Counted from the stretch's first letter, positions 16,579-25,192 are shown. The stretch: DNA of 64,000 bases from Streptomyces sp. S465 (GCF_026898115.1 NZ_CP114036.1:7806001-7870000); one strand, 5' to 3'. A program made the numbers and translations. The notes: generated by a model not told the origin, from the sequence alone.

Positions 16579-16705
16579 GCGCACTCCGGGGTCGGTGAAA
16601 ATCCGAACCGGCGGTTACAGTCCGCGACCCGTCCGCTGCCAGCGGCCGGTTGACCAGGTGAAATTCCTGGACCGACGGTGAAAGTCCGGATGGGAGGCAG
16701 TGCGC
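16579..16705 (+). ncRNA. FMN riboswitch (RFN element) of the rib operon
   Basis: The conserved RFN core is present: GGTCGGTGAAAATCCGAACC, then GGCGGTTACAGTCCGCGACCC, a variable arm CCGCTGCCAGCGG, then GGTGAAATTCCTGGACCGAC and GGTGAAAGTCCGGATGGGAG. The closing stem is GCGCACT (16579-16585) with AGTGCGC (16699-16705). It binds FMN and lowers expression of the downstream riboflavin genes. The ribD start is 152 bases further on; the intervening sequence is GC-rich and can form stems (around 16706-16770) suitable as an expression platform. Confidence 0.95.
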
Positions 16706-16857
16706 GGCGGTAGCGACATCACCGGTGCGCCGCCTCGGCGGTCCGCCCTTCCCCGGCGCGGACGCGTTGCCGAACCCGGCGTGCTGGCGACGCCGTTTCC
16801 GCTTCCGTGTCATCTCGACAGCCCCGGAGTCCGTGCCCGAAGAGGCAGGAGGACCCG

Positions 16858-17997
16858 GTGGCCACCGCAGCCGAATCCCAGGCGATGCGCCACGCCGTCG
16901 CGCTCGCCGCCCGCGGCCTCGGCCACACCAGCCCCAACCCCGTGGTCGGCTGCGTCATCCTCGACGCCGACGGCCGGGTCGCCGGCGAGGGCTGGCACCA
17001 GCGGGCGGGCGGACCCCACGCCGAGGTCCACGCGCTGCGCGCGGCGGGGGAGCGGGCCCGCGGCGGCACCGCCCTCGTCACCCTGGAACCCTGCAACCAC
17101 ACCGGCCGCACCGGTCCCTGCGCCCAGGCCCTGATCGCCGCCGGGATCGCCCGCGTCCGCTACGCCGTCGCCGACCCCACCGCACAGGCCCGGGGCGGCG
17201 CCGCCACCCTCGCCGCCGCCGGGATCGACGTCGCGGCCGGGTTGCTGACACAGGAGGCCGAGGCGGTCAACGAGCCCTGGCTGACCGCGATGCGCCGCGG
17301 CCGCCCCTTCGTGCTGTGGAAGTACGCCGCGACCCTGGACGGCCGCAGCGCCGCCGCCGACGGCACCAGCCGGTGGATCACCTCCCCCGACTCCCGCGCC
17401 GATGTGCACCGGCTGCGCGCGGAGGCCGACGCCGTCGTCGTCGGTTCCGGCACCCTGCGCGCCGACGACCCCCACCTGGCCGTACGGGGCCGGGAGTCAG
17501 TCACCCAGCCGCTGCGGGTCGTCGTGGACTCGGGCGCCACCGTCAAGCCCGGCGCCCGGGTCCTGGACGACGCCGCGCCCACGCTGATCGCGGTGGCCGA
17601 GGACACCAGCACCGCCCATCTGCCCCGGCGGCCGGGCGTGGAGACCGTACGGCTGCCGCGCGCGGCCGGGGCCGGGCTGCTGATCCCCGCGCTCCTGGCC
17701 GAACTGCACGGCCGCGGGGTGCGCTCCGTCCTGCTGGAGGGCGGGCCCACCCTCGCGGGCGCGTTCCTCGCCGCGGGCGCGGTCGACAAGGTCGTCGGCT
17801 ATCTCGCCCCCGTTCTGCTCGGCGCGGGCCCCGCCGCCCTCGCCGACGCCGGAATCACCACCATCACGCGGGCGTTGCGGCTCGAGACGGTCGATGTCAC
17901 CCGGCTCGGCCCCGATCTGCGCGTCACCGCCGTTCCCACGGTTGTCGCCACCCCCGCCACTCCCACCACCCCCGCCTCCCTCGCCGAGGAGAACTGA
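16858..17997 (+). CDS. ribD: Bifunctional riboflavin deaminase-reductase RibD
   Basis: 379 residues. The N-terminal deaminase domain has the zinc-site residues HAE (54-56) and PCNHTGRTGPC (78-88). The C-terminal reductase domain starts around residue 150 (PFVLWKYAATLDGRSAAADGTS) and includes LLEGGPTLAGAFLAAG. It deaminates and then reduces the first pyrimidine intermediate of riboflavin synthesis, in the cytoplasm. Start: GTG at 16858 with a strong AGGAGG 6 bases upstream. It is the first gene of the FMN-riboswitch operon, and ribE begins one base after its stop. Confidence 0.95.
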   Translation: MATAAESQAMRHAVALAARGLGHTSPNPVVGCVILDADGRVAGEGWHQRAGGPHAEVHALRAAGERARGGTALVTLEPCNHTGRTGPCAQALIAAGIARVRYAVADPTAQARGGAATLAAAGIDVAAGLLTQEAEAVNEPWLTAMRRGRPFVLWKYAATLDGRSAAADGTSRWITSPDSRADVHRLRAEADAVVVGSGTLRADDPHLAVRGRESVTQPLRVVVDSGATVKPGARVLDDAAPTLIAVAEDTSTAHLPRRPGVETVRLPRAAGAGLLIPALLAELHGRGVRSVLLEGGPTLAGAFLAAGAVDKVVGYLAPVLLGAGPAALADAGITTITRALRLETVDVTRLGPDLRVTAVPTVVATPATPTTPASLAEEN

Positions 17998-17998
17998 A

Positions 17999-18643
17999 GT
18001 GTTCACCGGAATTGTCGAAGAACTGGGTGAGATCGTCGCCATCGAGCACCTGGGCGACGCGTCCCGCTTCCAGGTGCGCGGCCCCGTCGTCACCGAAGGG
18101 GCGAAGCACGGCGACTCCATCGCCGTCAACGGCGTCTGTCTCACCGTCGTCGACATCATCGGTGACGCCGAGGGCGACCGGTTCAGCGCCGATGTGATGG
18201 CCGAGACGCTGGAACGCTCCAGCCTCGGCGCGCTCGGCGTCGGCTCCCGGGTCAACCTGGAGCGCCCCATGGCGCTCGGCGGGCGGCTCGGCGGCCACCT
18301 CGTGCAGGGCCATGTGGACGGCACCGGCACCATCGTGGAGCGCAAGCTCTCCGAGCACTGGGAGATCGTGAAGATCTCGCTGCCCGCCGGACTGAGCCGC
18401 TATGTGGTCGAGAAGGGCTCCATCACGGTCGACGGCATCAGCCTCACCGTCGTGGACGCGGGCCCCGACTACTTCACCGTCAGCCTCATCCCGACGACCC
18501 TCGCGCTCACCACGCTCGGGGTCAAGCAGGCCGGGGACCCGGTCAACCTCGAGGTGGACGTGCTCGCCAAATACGTCGAGCGGCTGCTGGGACGGGACGG
18601 CGGCGCCCAGAACGACGAGGCCACCGACGAGGCCACCCCATGA
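17999..18643 (+). CDS. ribE: Riboflavin synthase, alpha chain
   Basis: 214 residues with the two tandem lumazine-binding repeats of riboflavin synthase. The N-terminus V-FTGIVEELG is diagnostic; the repeats carry SIAVNGVCLTVV and SITVDGISLTVVDAG, and GGHLVQGHVDGTG marks the domain junction. It dismutates two 6,7-dimethyl-8-ribityllumazine molecules to riboflavin. Start: GTG at 17999 with GAGGAG inside the end of ribD. The C-terminal tail (GGAQNDEATDEATP) is unconserved. The stop overlaps an ATG that opens a 32-codon frame at 18640. Confidence 0.95.
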   Translation: MFTGIVEELGEIVAIEHLGDASRFQVRGPVVTEGAKHGDSIAVNGVCLTVVDIIGDAEGDRFSADVMAETLERSSLGALGVGSRVNLERPMALGGRLGGHLVQGHVDGTGTIVERKLSEHWEIVKISLPAGLSRYVVEKGSITVDGISLTVVDAGPDYFTVSLIPTTLALTTLGVKQAGDPVNLEVDVLAKYVERLLGRDGGAQNDEATDEATP

Positions 18644-18738
18644 GCGCCGCACCCGCGGCCGCCGGTCCGCACCTGGTGACGATGCCCGCGCCGCGGCGCC
18701 GCGCGGGCGGAGAAGCGATTGCAAAGGACACCCCATGA
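18640..18738 (+). pseudogene. 32-codon frame at the usual ribM position, possible ribM deletion scar
   Basis: The ATG at 18640 overlaps the ribE stop (CCATGAGC). The frame ends in a TGA overlapping the ribBA start (again CCATGAGC), so both junctions look like real coupled gene boundaries. The 32-residue product (MSAAPAAAGPH...RRRAGGEAIAKDTP) has no membrane segment. In Streptomyces rib operons of the ribE-M-AB-H type this slot holds ribM, a PnuC-like riboflavin transporter of about 200 residues. An in-frame deletion that kept the two ends would give exactly this structure. That origin is inferred; the peptide may simply be translated filler that couples ribE to ribBA. Confidence 0.35.
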
Positions 18739-20066
18739 GCGAGGCATACGCGGTCCCCGAGCCGCACCAGAGCGGCCCGGCCGCCCCACTGCGCACCGCG
18801 CGGTGGCCCGACGAACTGGTGCTGGACCCCATTGAGCGGGCCATCGCGGAAATCGCCGCGGGCCGCCCCGTCGTGGTCGTGGACGACGAGGACCGGGAGA
18901 ACGAGGGCGACCTCGTCGCCGCGGCCGAGACGATCACCCCCGAGATCGTCGCCTTCATGATGAACGAGTGCCGCGGGCTCATCTGCGCCCCCATGGAGGG
19001 CGCCGACCTCGACCGGCTCCGGCTCCCGCAGATGGTCGAGGAGAACACCGAGTCCATGCGGACCGCCTTCACCGTCTCGGTCGACGCCACCGCCGAACAC
19101 GGCGTCAGCACCGGTATCTCCGCCGCCGACCGGGCCGCCACCCTGCGGCTGCTGGCCGACCCGGCCACCACCCCCGGCGAGCTCGTGCGCCCCGGCCACA
19201 TCTTCCCGCTGCGCGCCCGCCCCGGCGGAGTGCTCGCCCGCGACGGCCACACCGAGGCCGGGGTCGACCTCGCCCGGCTGGCCGGACTCCGCCCGGCGGC
19301 CGTGATCTGCGAGATCGCGGGGGAGGACGGTGCCATGCTGCGCCTGCCCGCCCTGGTCGCCTTCGCCCGCAAGCACGACCTGGCGATCGTCTCCATCGCC
19401 GATCTGATCGCGTACCGCAAGCCCGCCGAACCGCTGGTGCGGCGCGAGGCCGAGACCCGGCTGCCCACCGCCTTCGGCGACTTCCGGGCGTACGGCTACC
19501 GCGCGACCGACGGCGTCGAGCACATCGCGCTGGTCCAGGGGGAGCTCGGGGACGGCGAGGACGTGCTGGTCCGGGTCCACTCCGAATGCCTCACCGGCGA
19601 CGTCTTCCACTCGCTGCGCTGCGACTGCGGCCCCCAGCTGCACGCCGCCCTGGAGCGGGTCACCGCCGAGGGCCGTGGCGTCGTCCTGTACCTGCGCGGC
19701 CACGAGGGGCGCGGTATCGGACTGCTGTCCAAGCTGCGCGCCTACGAGCTCCAGGAGCTGGGCCGGGACACCCTGGACGCCAACCTGGAACTCGGACTGC
19801 CCGCCGACGCGCGGGACTACGCCGCGGGCGCGGAGATCCTCGCCGACCTCGGCGTGCGCTCGCTGCGGCTGATGACCAACAACCCGGAGAAGACCACGGC
19901 GCTGGTCGGGCACGGGTTGCGGGTCACCGGCCGGGAGCCGATGCCCGTCCAGGCCGGGGAGCACAATCTCCGCTATCTCCGGACGAAGCGGGACCGGATG
20001 GGGCATGACCTGCCCTGGCTGGACGGTGACCGGGCCGAGCCCGTATCGGCCTGCGGCAACCAGTAG
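18735..20066 (+). CDS. ribBA: Bifunctional DHBP synthase / GTP cyclohydrolase II
   Basis: 443 residues. The N-terminal RibB domain has VVVVDDEDRENEGDLV (about 46-62) and RPGHIFPLRARPGGVLARDGHTEA. The C-terminal RibA domain has the zinc cysteines in HSECLTGDVFHSLRCDCG and the catalytic stretch GHEGRGIGLLSKLRAYELQ. It makes 3,4-dihydroxy-2-butanone 4-phosphate from ribulose 5-phosphate and opens GTP to the pyrimidine precursor, the two committed steps of riboflavin synthesis. Start: ATG at 18735 with AAGGA six bases upstream, coupled to the small frame before it. It is followed by ribH after 92 bases. Confidence 0.95.
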   Translation: MSEAYAVPEPHQSGPAAPLRTARWPDELVLDPIERAIAEIAAGRPVVVVDDEDRENEGDLVAAAETITPEIVAFMMNECRGLICAPMEGADLDRLRLPQMVEENTESMRTAFTVSVDATAEHGVSTGISAADRAATLRLLADPATTPGELVRPGHIFPLRARPGGVLARDGHTEAGVDLARLAGLRPAAVICEIAGEDGAMLRLPALVAFARKHDLAIVSIADLIAYRKPAEPLVRREAETRLPTAFGDFRAYGYRATDGVEHIALVQGELGDGEDVLVRVHSECLTGDVFHSLRCDCGPQLHAALERVTAEGRGVVLYLRGHEGRGIGLLSKLRAYELQELGRDTLDANLELGLPADARDYAAGAEILADLGVRSLRLMTNNPEKTTALVGHGLRVTGREPMPVQAGEHNLRYLRTKRDRMGHDLPWLDGDRAEPVSACGNQ

Positions 20067-20118
20067 CAGCCATCCCCACACACTCGGTACCTGCGCATGT
20101 GCAGGCACGCACGACCGA

Positions 20119-20148
20119 AGAACCACCAAGAACCACCGAAGAACCACC
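20119..20148 (+). repeat. Three AGAACCACC repeats in the ribH leader
   Basis: AGAACCACC recurs at 20119, 20129 and 20140, ending just before the ribH ribosome site GAGGAGAG. The unstructured A/C-rich stretch probably keeps the start site single-stranded. Copy-number slippage is possible here. Confidence 0.55.
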
Positions 20149-20158
20149 GAGGAGAGAC

Positions 20159-20644
20159 GTGAGCGGTAAGGGCGCCCCCGAACTGTCCGTGAAGAACTGC
20201 GGGGACCTGCGCGTCGCCGTCATCGCCGCACAGTGGCACGAAAAGGTGATGGGCGGGCTGCTCGACGGCGCCCTGCGCGCGCTGGGAGAGCTCGGCATCG
20301 ACGAGCCCACCGTGCTGCGGGTGCCGGGCAGCTTCGAGCTGCCGGTGGCCGCCAAGGTGCTCGCGGGCCACGGCTACGACGCGATCGTGGCCCTGGGCGT
20401 GGTCATCCGCGGCGGCACCCCGCACTTCGACTACGTCTGCCAGGGCGTCACCCAGGGGCTGACCCAGGTCAGCGTGGACACCGGCGTGCCCATCGGCTTC
20501 GGCGTGCTGACCTGCGACACCGAGGAGCAGGCCATCGACCGGGCCGGGCTGGAGGGTTCCAGCGAGGACAAGGGCCACGAGGCGGTCACCGCCGCCGTCG
20601 CCACCGTCGCCGGCCTGCGGTCGGTCGCCCAGCCCTCGCGCTGA
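20159..20644 (+). CDS. ribH: 6,7-dimethyl-8-ribityllumazine synthase
   Basis: 161 residues, the flavodoxin-like lumazine synthase fold. Landmarks are RVAVIAAQWHEKVMGGLLDGAL, VLRVPGSFELPVAAKVLA, ALGVVIRGGTPHFDYVC (catalytic His in the HFDYV context) and the GVLTCDTEEQAIDRAG helix. It condenses the RibD and RibB products to lumazine, the substrate of RibE, and normally forms 60-subunit shells or pentamers. Start: GTG at 20159 with GAGGAGAG at the right distance. It is the last gene of the rib operon. Confidence 0.95.
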   Translation: MSGKGAPELSVKNCGDLRVAVIAAQWHEKVMGGLLDGALRALGELGIDEPTVLRVPGSFELPVAAKVLAGHGYDAIVALGVVIRGGTPHFDYVCQGVTQGLTQVSVDTGVPIGFGVLTCDTEEQAIDRAGLEGSSEDKGHEAVTAAVATVAGLRSVAQPSR

Positions 20645-20680
20645 GCCGCGCCCCGGGCCCCCAGTAGGATGGCGCACACC

Positions 20681-20953
20681 ATGTCCAAGAAGACGTTCGA
20701 GGAGCTCTTCGCCGAGCTCCAGCAGAAGGCCGCCACGGCCGACCCCGCCTCCTCCCGTACCGCCGAGCTGGTCCACGCCGGTGTGCACACCATCGGCAAG
20801 AAGGTCGTGGAGGAGGCCGCCGAGGTGTGGATGGCCGCCGAGTACGAAAGCGACGAGGCGACCGCCGAGGAGATCTCCCAGCTCCTGTACCACCTTCAGG
20901 TGATGATGGTCGCCAAGGGGCTGACCCTCGACGACGTCTACGCCCACCTCTGA
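20681..20953 (+). CDS. hisE: Phosphoribosyl-ATP pyrophosphohydrolase
   Basis: 90 residues, an all-helical MazG-like fold with the metal-binding pattern KKVVEEAAEVWMAAEYES and a C-terminal LLYHLQVMMVAKGLTLDDVY. It removes pyrophosphate from phosphoribosyl-ATP in the second step of histidine synthesis. The N-terminus MSKKTFEELF is the usual one, so the ATG at 20681 is preferred over the ATG four codons upstream. The ribosome site is weak. hisG follows after 91 bases, the conserved actinobacterial hisE-hisG order. Confidence 0.95.
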   Translation: MSKKTFEELFAELQQKAATADPASSRTAELVHAGVHTIGKKVVEEAAEVWMAAEYESDEATAEEISQLLYHLQVMMVAKGLTLDDVYAHL

Positions 20954-21044
20954 CCCACCCGTAACCCCGCCCGCCCCGGCACCGGCTCCCGCCGACGGGC
21001 CACCCGGCCACCCGGCTACCGAACTACCGAAGGAAAGAGCACTC

Positions 21045-21893
21045 ATGCTGCGCATCGCCGTCCCCAACAAGGGTTCACTGTCCGAGCCTGCGTCGGCGAT
21101 GCTCCATGAGGCCGGCTACCGGCAGCGCAAGGACCGCAGGGAACTGGTCCTCGTCGACGCCGAGAACGAGGTCGAGTTCTTCTTCCTCCGCCCCCGCGAC
21201 ATCGCCGTGTACGTGGGCTCCGGCCGGCTCGACATCGGCATCACCGGCCGTGACCTGCTGCTGGACTCCGGCTCCCAGGCCGAGGAGATCATGCAGCTCG
21301 GCTTCGCCGGGTCCACCTTCCGCTACGCCACCCGCCCCGGCACGGCGAAGGACGTCAGCGAGTTCGGCGGGATGACCGTGGCCACCTCCTTCTCCGGACT
21401 GGTCACCAAGCACCTCGCCGACAACGGCGTGGACGCCGCCGTGGTCCACCTCGACGGCGCGGTCGAGACCGCCATCCAGCTCGGTGTCGCCGAGGTCATC
21501 GCGGATGTGGTGGAAACCGGCACCACCCTGCGCAACGCCGGGCTGGAGATCATCGGCGAGCCCATCCTGGAGTCCGAGGCGGTCGTCATCCGCCGCACCG
21601 GCGCCCCCACCGACGACCCCAAGGTCCAGCAGTTCCTCCGCCGGATGCAGGGCGTCCTGGTCGCCCGGCGCTACGTGATGATGGACTACGACATCCGGGT
21701 GGAGCAGGTGGAGCGCGCCGTGGCGCTCACCCCGGGTCTGGAGTCGCCCACCGTCTCCCCGCTGCACCACGAGGGCTGGGTCGCGGTCCGCTCGATGGTC
21801 CCCACCAAGGACGCCCAGCGGATCATGGACGAGCTCTACGACCTGGGGGCACGGGCCATCCTCACCACCGGCATCCACGCCTGCCGCCTCTGA
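21045..21893 (+). CDS. hisG: ATP phosphoribosyltransferase, long form
   Basis: 282 residues, the long HisG type with its own ACT-like C-terminal regulatory domain (about residues 205-282), so no HisZ is needed. Landmarks are LRIAVPNKGSLSEPA, GRLDIGITGRDLLLDSG, and the PRPP-binding ADVVETGTTLRNAGLEI. It catalyses the first, histidine-feedback-inhibited step of histidine synthesis. Start: ATG at 21045 with AAGGAAAG upstream. The 91 bases before it contain a small CCACCCGGC duplication. Confidence 0.95.
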   Translation: MLRIAVPNKGSLSEPASAMLHEAGYRQRKDRRELVLVDAENEVEFFFLRPRDIAVYVGSGRLDIGITGRDLLLDSGSQAEEIMQLGFAGSTFRYATRPGTAKDVSEFGGMTVATSFSGLVTKHLADNGVDAAVVHLDGAVETAIQLGVAEVIADVVETGTTLRNAGLEIIGEPILESEAVVIRRTGAPTDDPKVQQFLRRMQGVLVARRYVMMDYDIRVEQVERAVALTPGLESPTVSPLHHEGWVAVRSMVPTKDAQRIMDELYDLGARAILTTGIHACRL

Positions 21894-21969
21894 CGGCTTC
21901 CCCCTCTCCCGACCCGATCCCTGCCCTGCCCCTTCCCTGCCCTTTCCCTGCCATCGAGAGGCCGGCCAC

Positions 21970-22425
21970 GTGTCCGCCCCCGCGTCCCCGCCCACCCTGC
22001 CCGTCACCTTCCGGCCGACCAGGACCCGGGCCGTGCTGATGACGGTCGGCGTCGCCGCCCTGGTCGTCCTCACGGCCGTCGCCCTGCTGCTGGAGTCGCT
22101 GGGGCCGGGGGAGAGGGCCAGCTTCATCGTCACCGGACTGCTGTTCTTCGGGGTGCTGATGCTGCTCAGCCGTCCCAAGGTGGTGGCCGAGGAGGGCGGG
22201 GTGACCGTGATCAACCTCACCACCAAGCGCCGGCTGGAGTGGGCGGAGGTGCTCCGGGTCAATCTGCGCCCCGGCGACCCCTGGGTCTATCTGGACCTCG
22301 CCGACGGCACCAGCCTGCCCGCGATGGGCATCCAGCCGGGCATCGCGAAGGCACGGGCCATCGACGACGCGCGCGCCCTGCGCGCGCTCGCCGAGCGGCA
22401 CGGCACCGGCCGTGCCGCTCACTGA
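21970..22425 (+). CDS. Small bacterial PH-domain membrane protein
   Basis: 151 residues. Two hydrophobic segments (AVLMTVGVAALVVLTAVALLL and ASFIVTGLLFFGVLMLL) are followed by a beta-rich domain (VVAEEGGVTVINLTTKRRLEWAEVLRV...WVYLDLADGTSLPAMG). This is the arrangement of the short actinobacterial bPH proteins that follow hisG. The role is unknown. Start: GTG at 21970 with GAGAGG upstream. The 70 bases before it are pyrimidine-rich CCTGCC/CCTTTCC simple sequence. Confidence 0.75.
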   Translation: MSAPASPPTLPVTFRPTRTRAVLMTVGVAALVVLTAVALLLESLGPGERASFIVTGLLFFGVLMLLSRPKVVAEEGGVTVINLTTKRRLEWAEVLRVNLRPGDPWVYLDLADGTSLPAMGIQPGIAKARAIDDARALRALAERHGTGRAAH

Positions 22426-22683
22426 GCCACCCGGCCGGGCGGCCCGGCCGGTGCGGCGGCCCAGCCGATGCGTGCGGCGGCCCGGCCGGTGTGCCGATCG
22501 GCACTCCAACGGCGCGAGGGGCCTGCCCGTCACCCCCCATCCTTGATTACCCTGTTGCCGGGGCCGAACGGTGCCCCGCCCCGCCACTTGCTGAGCGCAC
22601 GCCCCCGTGCGCCCCGGCGGGCTCCCCTGCGACCCGAGGAGTGACTCCCTCCGCAGATGGACGGATCGTCCTGTAGTACCTGC

Positions 22684-22709
22684 GCCGCCGCCGACCACGA
22701 GGCGGCGGC
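22684..22709 (+). promoter_or_regulatory. Hairpin abutting the start codon of the first CBS-domain membrane gene
   Basis: GCCGCCGCC (22684-22692) pairs perfectly with GGCGGCGGC (22701-22709), leaving an 8-base loop. The ATG follows directly at 22710, and the probable ribosome site GAGG (22699-22702) is partly in the loop and partly in the stem. The structure should limit translation initiation unless opened. I compared it with the M-box magnesium riboswitch and did not find the M-box core. Confidence 0.5.
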
Positions 22710-24086
22710 ATGAGCATCACGCTGTCCCTCCTGCTGCTGTCCGCGGCACTCGTCCTGATCCTCGCCAACGGCTTCTTCGTGGCCGCCGAATTCGGCCTGG
22801 TCACCGTCGAGCGACCGGACGCCGAGCGTGCCGCCGACGAGGGCGACCGGCGCGCCCGTACCGTCGTCGAGGCGCTGCGCGAGCTGTCCTTCCAGCTCTC
22901 CGGCACCCAGCTCGGCATCACCATCACCTCGCTGATCGTCGGCATGCTCGCCGAGCCCGCGCTCGGCCATCTGCTGACCGCCCCGCTGGAGGCGGTCGGG
23001 CTGCCCCACGGGGCCGTCTCCGGTATCGCCGTCGTGCTGGGCATGCTGCTGGCCTCCGCCGTCCAGATGGTCATCGGCGAGCTGGTGCCCAAGAACTGGG
23101 CGGTCTCCCGGCCGCTCCAGGTCGCCCGCTTCGTCGCGGGCCCGCAGTACGCCTTCGCCCGCTTCTTCCGGCCCGTGATCGCCCTGCTCAACACCGTGGC
23201 CAACCGGCTGGTGCGGGCGCTGGGCGTCGAGCCCACCGAGGAGCTGGCCTCCGCCCGTACCCCCGGTGAACTGGTCTCGCTGGCCCGCCACTCGGCGCGG
23301 GCCGGCGCGATCGAGCAGGACACGGCCGATCTGTTCGTCCGGACCCTGGCCCTGGGCGAGCTGACCACCCAGCATGTGATGACCCCGCGGGTGCGGGTCA
23401 GCGCGCTGCACTCCTCGGCGACCGCCGTGGATGTGCTCAACCTCACCCGGGCCACCGGGCTGTCCCGCTTCCCCGTCTACCGCGACCGGCTGGACGAGGT
23501 CATCGGGATGGTGCACCTCAAGGACGCCCTCGCGGTGCCCGCGCAGGACCGGCTGCGCACCCCCGTCAGCCGGATCGCCCAGCCCCCGCTGCTGGTCCCC
23601 GAGACGCTGCCGGTCCAGCCGCTGCTGGAGCGGCTGCGCAGCGAGCAGCCGATAGCCGTCGTCGTCGACGAGTACGGCGGCACGGCCGGTGTGGTCACCC
23701 TGGAGGACATCGTCGAGGAGCTGGTCGGCGAGGTGCGCGACGAGCACGACGACGAGGCCGCGGAGACCCCCGACCTGGTGCAGACCGCCACCGAGGACGG
23801 CCGCCCCGCGTGGGACGCCGACGGCGGCTGCCGCGTCGACGCCCTGCGCCGGATCGGCCTCGACGCGCCTGACGGGCCGTACGAGACCGTGGCCGGGCTG
23901 GTCGCCGATCTGCTGGCGCGGATCCCGGTCCCCGGCGACACCGCCGAGCTGCCCGGCTGGCAGCTGGCCGTCCGGCAGGTCGGCCACCACCGGGCGGAGC
24001 TGGTGCGCATCGTCCGTACGAAGCCGGGTACGCCGCCCGTGCACGCGAGTGCCGGAGCGACGGCCGGGGAGGAGAACGCGCGATGA
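22710..24086 (+). CDS. CNNM/CorC (HlyC)-type membrane protein with CBS pair
   Basis: 458 residues. A DUF21/CNNM membrane domain (about 1-190; LVLILANGFFVAAEFGLVTVER, then QLGITITSLIVGMLAEPAL and MVIGELVPKNWAVSRPL) precedes a CBS pair (about 215-340; VMTPRVRVSALHS, FPVYRDRLDEVIGMVHLKDAL, VVDEYGGTAGVVTLEDIVEELVGEV). A CorC_HlyC C-terminal domain (about 370-440) closes it. Such proteins are linked to magnesium or cobalt efflux and to ion homeostasis; the older name hemolysin is misleading. The stop overlaps the ATG of a paralogue (ATGA at 24083), so the two probably form a heteromeric pair. Confidence 0.88.
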   Translation: MSITLSLLLLSAALVLILANGFFVAAEFGLVTVERPDAERAADEGDRRARTVVEALRELSFQLSGTQLGITITSLIVGMLAEPALGHLLTAPLEAVGLPHGAVSGIAVVLGMLLASAVQMVIGELVPKNWAVSRPLQVARFVAGPQYAFARFFRPVIALLNTVANRLVRALGVEPTEELASARTPGELVSLARHSARAGAIEQDTADLFVRTLALGELTTQHVMTPRVRVSALHSSATAVDVLNLTRATGLSRFPVYRDRLDEVIGMVHLKDALAVPAQDRLRTPVSRIAQPPLLVPETLPVQPLLERLRSEQPIAVVVDEYGGTAGVVTLEDIVEELVGEVRDEHDDEAAETPDLVQTATEDGRPAWDADGGCRVDALRRIGLDAPDGPYETVAGLVADLLARIPVPGDTAELPGWQLAVRQVGHHRAELVRIVRTKPGTPPVHASAGATAGEENAR

Positions 24087-25192
24087 GTCTGGTACAGCTT
24101 CTCTTCGCCGCCCTGCTGGTCCTCGCCAACGGCTTCTTCGTGGGCGCCGAGTTCGCCCTGGTCTCGGTGCGCCGCAGCCAGATCGAGCCGCGTGCGGCCG
24201 AGGGCTCCGGGCGCGCCCGTACGGTGCTGACGGGCCTGGAGAACCTGCCGCAGATGATGGCGGCCGCGCAGTTCGGCATCACCGTCTGCTCGCTGACCCT
24301 GGGCGCGGTCGCCGAGCCGACCGTGGCCCATCTGCTGGAGCCGGTGTTCCACCTCGTCCACCTGCCCGAGCAGCTGGTGCACCCGCTGGGCTACGCCATC
24401 GCGCTCGCCGTGGTCGTCTGCCTGCATCTGGTCATCGGCGAGATGGTGCCGAAGAACCTGGCCATGGCGGCGCCGGACCGGACCGCGCTGTGGCTCGGCC
24501 CCGGACTCGTCGCCTTCGCGCGGCTGTGCCGGCCGGTCACCGCGCTGCTGGGGGCATGCGCCCGGCTGGTGCTGCGGCTGTTCCGGGTGGAGCCCAAGGA
24601 CGAGATCGAGGCCGTCTTCACCAGTGAGCAGCTGACCCATCTGGTCGAGGACTCCCATCAGGCCGGACTGCTCGACCCCGGTGAGCACGAGCGGCTCGCG
24701 GACGCCCTGGAACTGGGCAGCCGCCCGGTCACCGACGTCCTCCTGGACCCGGCGGGCCTGGTCACCGTCGACCCCTCGGTCACCCCCCGGCAGATCGAGG
24801 AGCTGACCGTGCGGACCGGCTACTCGCGCTTCCCGGTGCGCGGCCCCGGCGGCGCCTTCATGGGCTATCTGCACGTGAAGGACGTCCTGGAGCTGGAGTT
24901 CCCGGAGCGGGCCGTGCCACAGCGGCTCTGGCATCCGATCGAGACGCTCCGGGCGGAGCTCCCGCTGGACGACGCCCTCACCGCGATGCGCCGGGCCGCT
25001 TCCCACCTGGCGGCCGTCGCCGACGCGTCGGGCATGGTGCTCGGGCTGGTCGCCCTGGAGGACGTCCTGGAGATGCTGGTGGGCGAGGTCCACGACCCCT
25101 CCCACCGCGACGAGGGCCGCCCCGGCCGGGTGACCGGACAGCGGGGCGAGCCGACGGCCCCGGCGGACGAACCGGCGATGGTCGCGCGGTAG
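24083..25192 (+). CDS. Second CNNM/CBS membrane protein, shorter paralogue
   Basis: 369 residues with the same CNNM membrane domain (LLVLANGFFVGAEFALVSVRRSQIEPRA, QFGITVCSLTLGAVAEPTV, HLVIGEMVPKNLAMAAPDR) and CBS pair (ending GLVALEDVLEMLVGEVHDPSH), but no CorC_HlyC C-terminal domain. The ATG overlaps the previous stop by four bases. The tandem full-length/short arrangement is common in actinobacteria and implies the two act together. The gene ends immediately before a large minisatellite-like repeat block. Confidence 0.88.
   Translation: MSLVQLLFAALLVLANGFFVGAEFALVSVRRSQIEPRAAEGSGRARTVLTGLENLPQMMAAAQFGITVCSLTLGAVAEPTVAHLLEPVFHLVHLPEQLVHPLGYAIALAVVVCLHLVIGEMVPKNLAMAAPDRTALWLGPGLVAFARLCRPVTALLGACARLVLRLFRVEPKDEIEAVFTSEQLTHLVEDSHQAGLLDPGEHERLADALELGSRPVTDVLLDPAGLVTVDPSVTPRQIEELTVRTGYSRFPVRGPGGAFMGYLHVKDVLELEFPERAVPQRLWHPIETLRAELPLDDALTAMRRAASHLAAVADASGMVLGLVALEDVLEMLVGEVHDPSHRDEGRPGRVTGQRGEPTAPADEPAMVAR

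Noticed and set aside
18402..18734. N-terminal extension of ribBA starting inside ribE
   Set aside because: It runs in another frame through ribE, and the conserved RibB N-terminus begins at the ATG at 18735 with a good ribosome site.
22560..22709. Possible M-box magnesium riboswitch before the CNNM/CBS gene
   Set aside because: The conserved M-box core and its spacing are not present; only a simple hairpin at the start codon is supported.
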